NCBI GenBank assembly: GCA_949298535.1
Contig: CASFXA010000026.1
Coordinates: 1-49,149, forward strand
From: an uncultured Oscillospiraceae bacterium
Lineage (GTDB): Bacteria > Bacillota > Clostridia > Oscillospirales > Ruminococcaceae
Reading direction: 5' to 3'
Length of the DNA: 49,149 bases
Numbering within the stretch: the stretch's first letter is position 1; each line of letters opens with the position of its first letter. The position numbers were made by a program, and so were the translations under genes. This document shows positions 47,199-49,149 of the stretch, piece by piece. Under the pieces are notes generated by a model. That model did not search any database, had not been told where the DNA came from, and saw only the letters and a list, made by a program, of their open reading frames with translations.

Positions 47199-47618
47199 AT
47201 GAAACGCTATATTTCTCCGCTGGTTGCCCTGACCCTTTTTCTCTGCGCGCTGGTTTTGGCCAGCCTGCCTGCAAGAACCGCCCTGTCTGAAGAAGTGGAA
47301 ACGGTGTCCCAGCTGTCAGAGCCTGCCGGCTCCTCCCAGGCGCCGCCGGCTCCCCGTGGCCGTTGGGAGGAGAGCTTCCAGCCGGACATTGATTACAACA
47401 AGGAATATATTATTTTTGATCCGCTGCTCCCTGTGGGGGATGGACCGCAGGAGTTGGAAGATCCGCCGGTTCCCCTGTCCAAAGAAGGGGTTCCGCCCTT
47501 GCCTGTCACTGGCAGCAACCGGTTGGTGATCGTGGGGCTCTGGTATCTGGCGGCTATGACGCTTGTAGTGGGCGGAGCCTTGTCCGTCCGGGGAGAGACC
47601 CCCCTGGAGCAACAATGA
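47199..47618 (+). CDS. Small LPXTG-anchored surface protein
   Basis: A 139-residue exported protein. The signal sequence (about 1-29, [22 protein letters not shown]...) is followed by a ~75-residue Pro/Glu-rich region without known domains. LPVTG lies near residue 104, with a hydrophobic segment ([22 protein letters not shown]) and a short tail with one Arg. This is a sortase A-type sorting signal, so the mature protein would be a ~75-residue tail attached to the wall. No sortase is encoded nearby. I do not recognise the rest of the sequence. Confidence 0.8.
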   Translation: MKRYISPLVALTLFLCALVLASLPARTALSEEVETVSQLSEPAGSSQAPPAPRGRWEESFQPDIDYNKEYIIFDPLLPVGDGPQELEDPPVPLSKEGVPPLPVTGSNRLVIVGLWYLAAMTLVVGGALSVRGETPLEQQ

Positions 47619-47676
47619 TTTTCATTCCCAAAAGGAAAGATTTGTCGTCTTTTCCATTTACTTTCTGTCAGGGGAA

Positions 47677-47756
47677 TGTTATACTAAATTTCGATTTGAA
47701 ATGTGAATCAAAGACCCTGCCTGAGCAGCAAAGAAGCAGAGCAATCAGGCGGGGTC
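47677..47756 (+). promoter_or_regulatory. Promoter and leader hairpin of the UPF0371 gene
   Basis: TG-T-TATACT at 47677-47685 is an extended -10. The leader holds a 12-bp stem, GACCCTGCCTGA (47713-47724) with TCAGGCGGGGTC (47745-47756, one G-T pair), about 25 bases before the start codon. The preceding gene has no other terminator, but no T tract follows this stem. Confidence 0.5.
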
Positions 47757-47779
47757 ATCCATTGTTTGCGGAGGAAAGT

Positions 47780-49149
47780 ATGAAACAGGGATTCGATCAT
47801 CAGAAGTATCTGGAAGCGCAGTCCAAGCATATTTTGGAACGGGTGGAAGGTTGGGACAAGCTGTATCTGGAATTTGGCGGCAAGCTGATGCTGGATACCC
47901 ACGCCCAGCGGTGCCTTCCCGGTTATCAGGAAAACGCCAAGCTGGAACTGCTGGCTACTTTGAAGGACAGCGCTGAAATCATCATCTGCGTCCATGCGGG
48001 GGATATTGAGCGCAATAAGGTCCGGGGAGACCTGGGCATTACCTACGGCATGGATGTGCTGCGTCTGATTGACGACCTGAGATCCTACCAGCTGACGGTC
48101 AATTCTGTGCTCATCACCCGGTATGAGGACCAGCCCGCCGCCAAAATTTTCGGTCAGAAGCTGGAAAACCGGGGCATCCGCACCTACTATCACCGGCCTA
48201 TCAAAGGCTATCCCAGCGATGTGGACGCCATTGTCAGCGATGCCGGCTATGGGGCCAATGAGTATATCGAAACCACCAGGCCCATTGTGGTGGTCACCGC
48301 TCCCGGTCCTGGCAGCGGCAAGCTGGCCACCTGCCTGAGCCAGCTGTACCATGAACACAAACGGAACCGCCGGGCTGGTTATGCCAAGTTTGAGACCTTC
48401 CCGGTGTGGAACATTCCGCTGAAGCATCCGCTGAACGTAGCCTATGAGGCGGCCACCGCCGATTTGAAGGATTTCAATATGCTGGACTCCTTCCATCTGG
48501 ACGCCCATGGGGTCACCGCGGTCAATTATAACCGGGATATGGAGATGTTCCCTGTCATCAAGCGGATTATTGAGCGGATCACCGGAACCGAATCCATCTA
48601 TCAGTCTCCCACCGATATGGGGGTCAACTGTATTGCCTCCGGCATTATCGACGACGCGGTGGTTCAGGAGGCTTCCCGCCAGGAGATTATCCGCCGTTAC
48701 TTCAAAACCGCCTGCGACTATAAGCTGGGGATTGCCGATGAGGACACCTGGCAGCGGATGCGGTTTATTATGGAGGGGCAGGGCCTCAAGCCGGAGGACC
48801 GTCAGGTGGTGGCTCCTACCCGGGCCTATCTGGAACAGGTGCGGCAGCGCCTGGGAAAGACCGACGGGGTTTCCGCCACCGGCATCCAGCTGGACGACGG
48901 CACCATCATTACCGGACGCAACAGCGAGCTGATGACCGCCAGCGCCGCGGCCATCCTCAATGCAGTCAAGTATCTGGCCAATATCCCCGACGAGATGCAC
49001 CTGCTGCCACCCATTATCATTGAGCCTATTTTGGATCTGAAAATCAAGGCGCTGAAAAACCGCCACCACGTCCTGGGATGCGAGGAGATTCTCACCGCGC
49101 TGAGCATCTCCGCCGTCACCAATCCTTTGGCGGCCACCGCCATGGAGCG
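47780..49149 (+). CDS. UPF0371/DUF1846 family protein (3' end missing)
   Basis: The reading frame is open from the ATG at 47780 (GGAGG before it) to the window edge, giving 456 codons; the family is about 495-500 residues, so roughly 40 are missing. Strong family signatures: [60 protein letters not shown] (P-loop-like) and [20 protein letters not shown]. The protein is cytoplasmic, highly conserved in Firmicutes, and its function is not established to my knowledge. Confidence 0.93.
   Translation, partial: MKQGFDHQKYLEAQSKHILERVEGWDKLYLEFGGKLMLDTHAQRCLPGYQENAKLELLATLKDSAEIIICVHAGDIERNKVRGDLGITYGMDVLRLIDDLRSYQLTVNSVLITRYEDQPAAKIFGQKLENRGIRTYYHRPIKGYPSDVDAIVSDAGYGANEYIETTRPIVVVTAPGPGSGKLATCLSQLYHEHKRNRRAGYAKFETFPVWNIPLKHPLNVAYEAATADLKDFNMLDSFHLDAHGVTAVNYNRDMEMFPVIKRIIERITGTESIYQSPTDMGVNCIASGIIDDAVVQEASRQEIIRRYFKTACDYKLGIADEDTWQRMRFIMEGQGLKPEDRQVVAPTRAYLEQVRQRLGKTDGVSATGIQLDDGTIITGRNSELMTASAAAILNAVKYLANIPDEMHLLPPIIIEPILDLKIKALKNRHHVLGCEEILTALSISAVTNPLAATAME

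Overview
The window looks like chromosome from a Gram-positive, G+C-rich anaerobic Clostridia-type bacterium, probably an Oscillospirales gut lineage. This is inferred from gene content: GGAGG ribosome sites with some TTG/GTG starts, rubrerythrin/PerR peroxide defence, a BlaI/M56 pair, LrgAB, a sortase-anchored surface protein, clostridial-type two-domain transport ATPases and a UPF0371 protein. No phage, insertion sequence, CRISPR array or rRNA was seen. The genes read as ordinary, densely packed, mostly intact chromosomal genes.

Layout. 1-5000: tRNA-Glu, a secreted CAP-domain protein, a DUF2500 protein, a DtxR-type metalloregulator, TspO, a zinc alcohol dehydrogenase and an esterase. 5170-11414: a minus-strand catabolic operon (zinc-type UroD/methyltransferase, cysteine-desulfidase-like Fe-S enzyme, iron alcohol dehydrogenase, YkvI-type transporter) divergent from its likely LysR regulator. 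11672-13645: a response regulator/histidine kinase pair with a polytopic sensor.

13917-20636 is the most striking region: a tight six-gene operon encoding a transmembrane Ser/Thr kinase with an outside leucine-rich-repeat domain, two FHA proteins, a membrane-anchored trypsin-like protease with a cytoplasmic FHA domain, and two PP2C phosphatases. It has the parts of a complete phosphothreonine signalling circuit with two different external modules. Two near-identical 22-bp boxes lie upstream of it.

21001-24626: a flavin reductase and a gcvH-lplA-lpdA lipoyl operon that lacks the other glycine-cleavage genes. 25357-32547: a TetR-headed operon with an AhpD-like protein, a complete oligopeptide/dipeptide ABC importer and a cyclophilin. 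32797-35100: a BlaI/M56 sensor-protease pair with clear operators, whose sensor domain is built on an internal repeat rather than a penicillin-binding fold. 35534-38189: another TetR, a protein of unknown function and a DUF1266 protein.

38495-40894: a PerR peroxide-response cluster with two multidomain rubredoxin proteins, one being a ferredoxin-rubredoxin-rubrerythrin-rubredoxin fusion. 41277-44517: a 47-residue protein, an exo/endonuclease/phosphatase-family hydrolase, a LysR regulator and a lipoprotein with a tandemly duplicated domain. 44643-49149: a uridine-kinase-family protein, LrgAB, a small LPXTG protein and the first 456 codons of a UPF0371 protein that runs off the end of the window.
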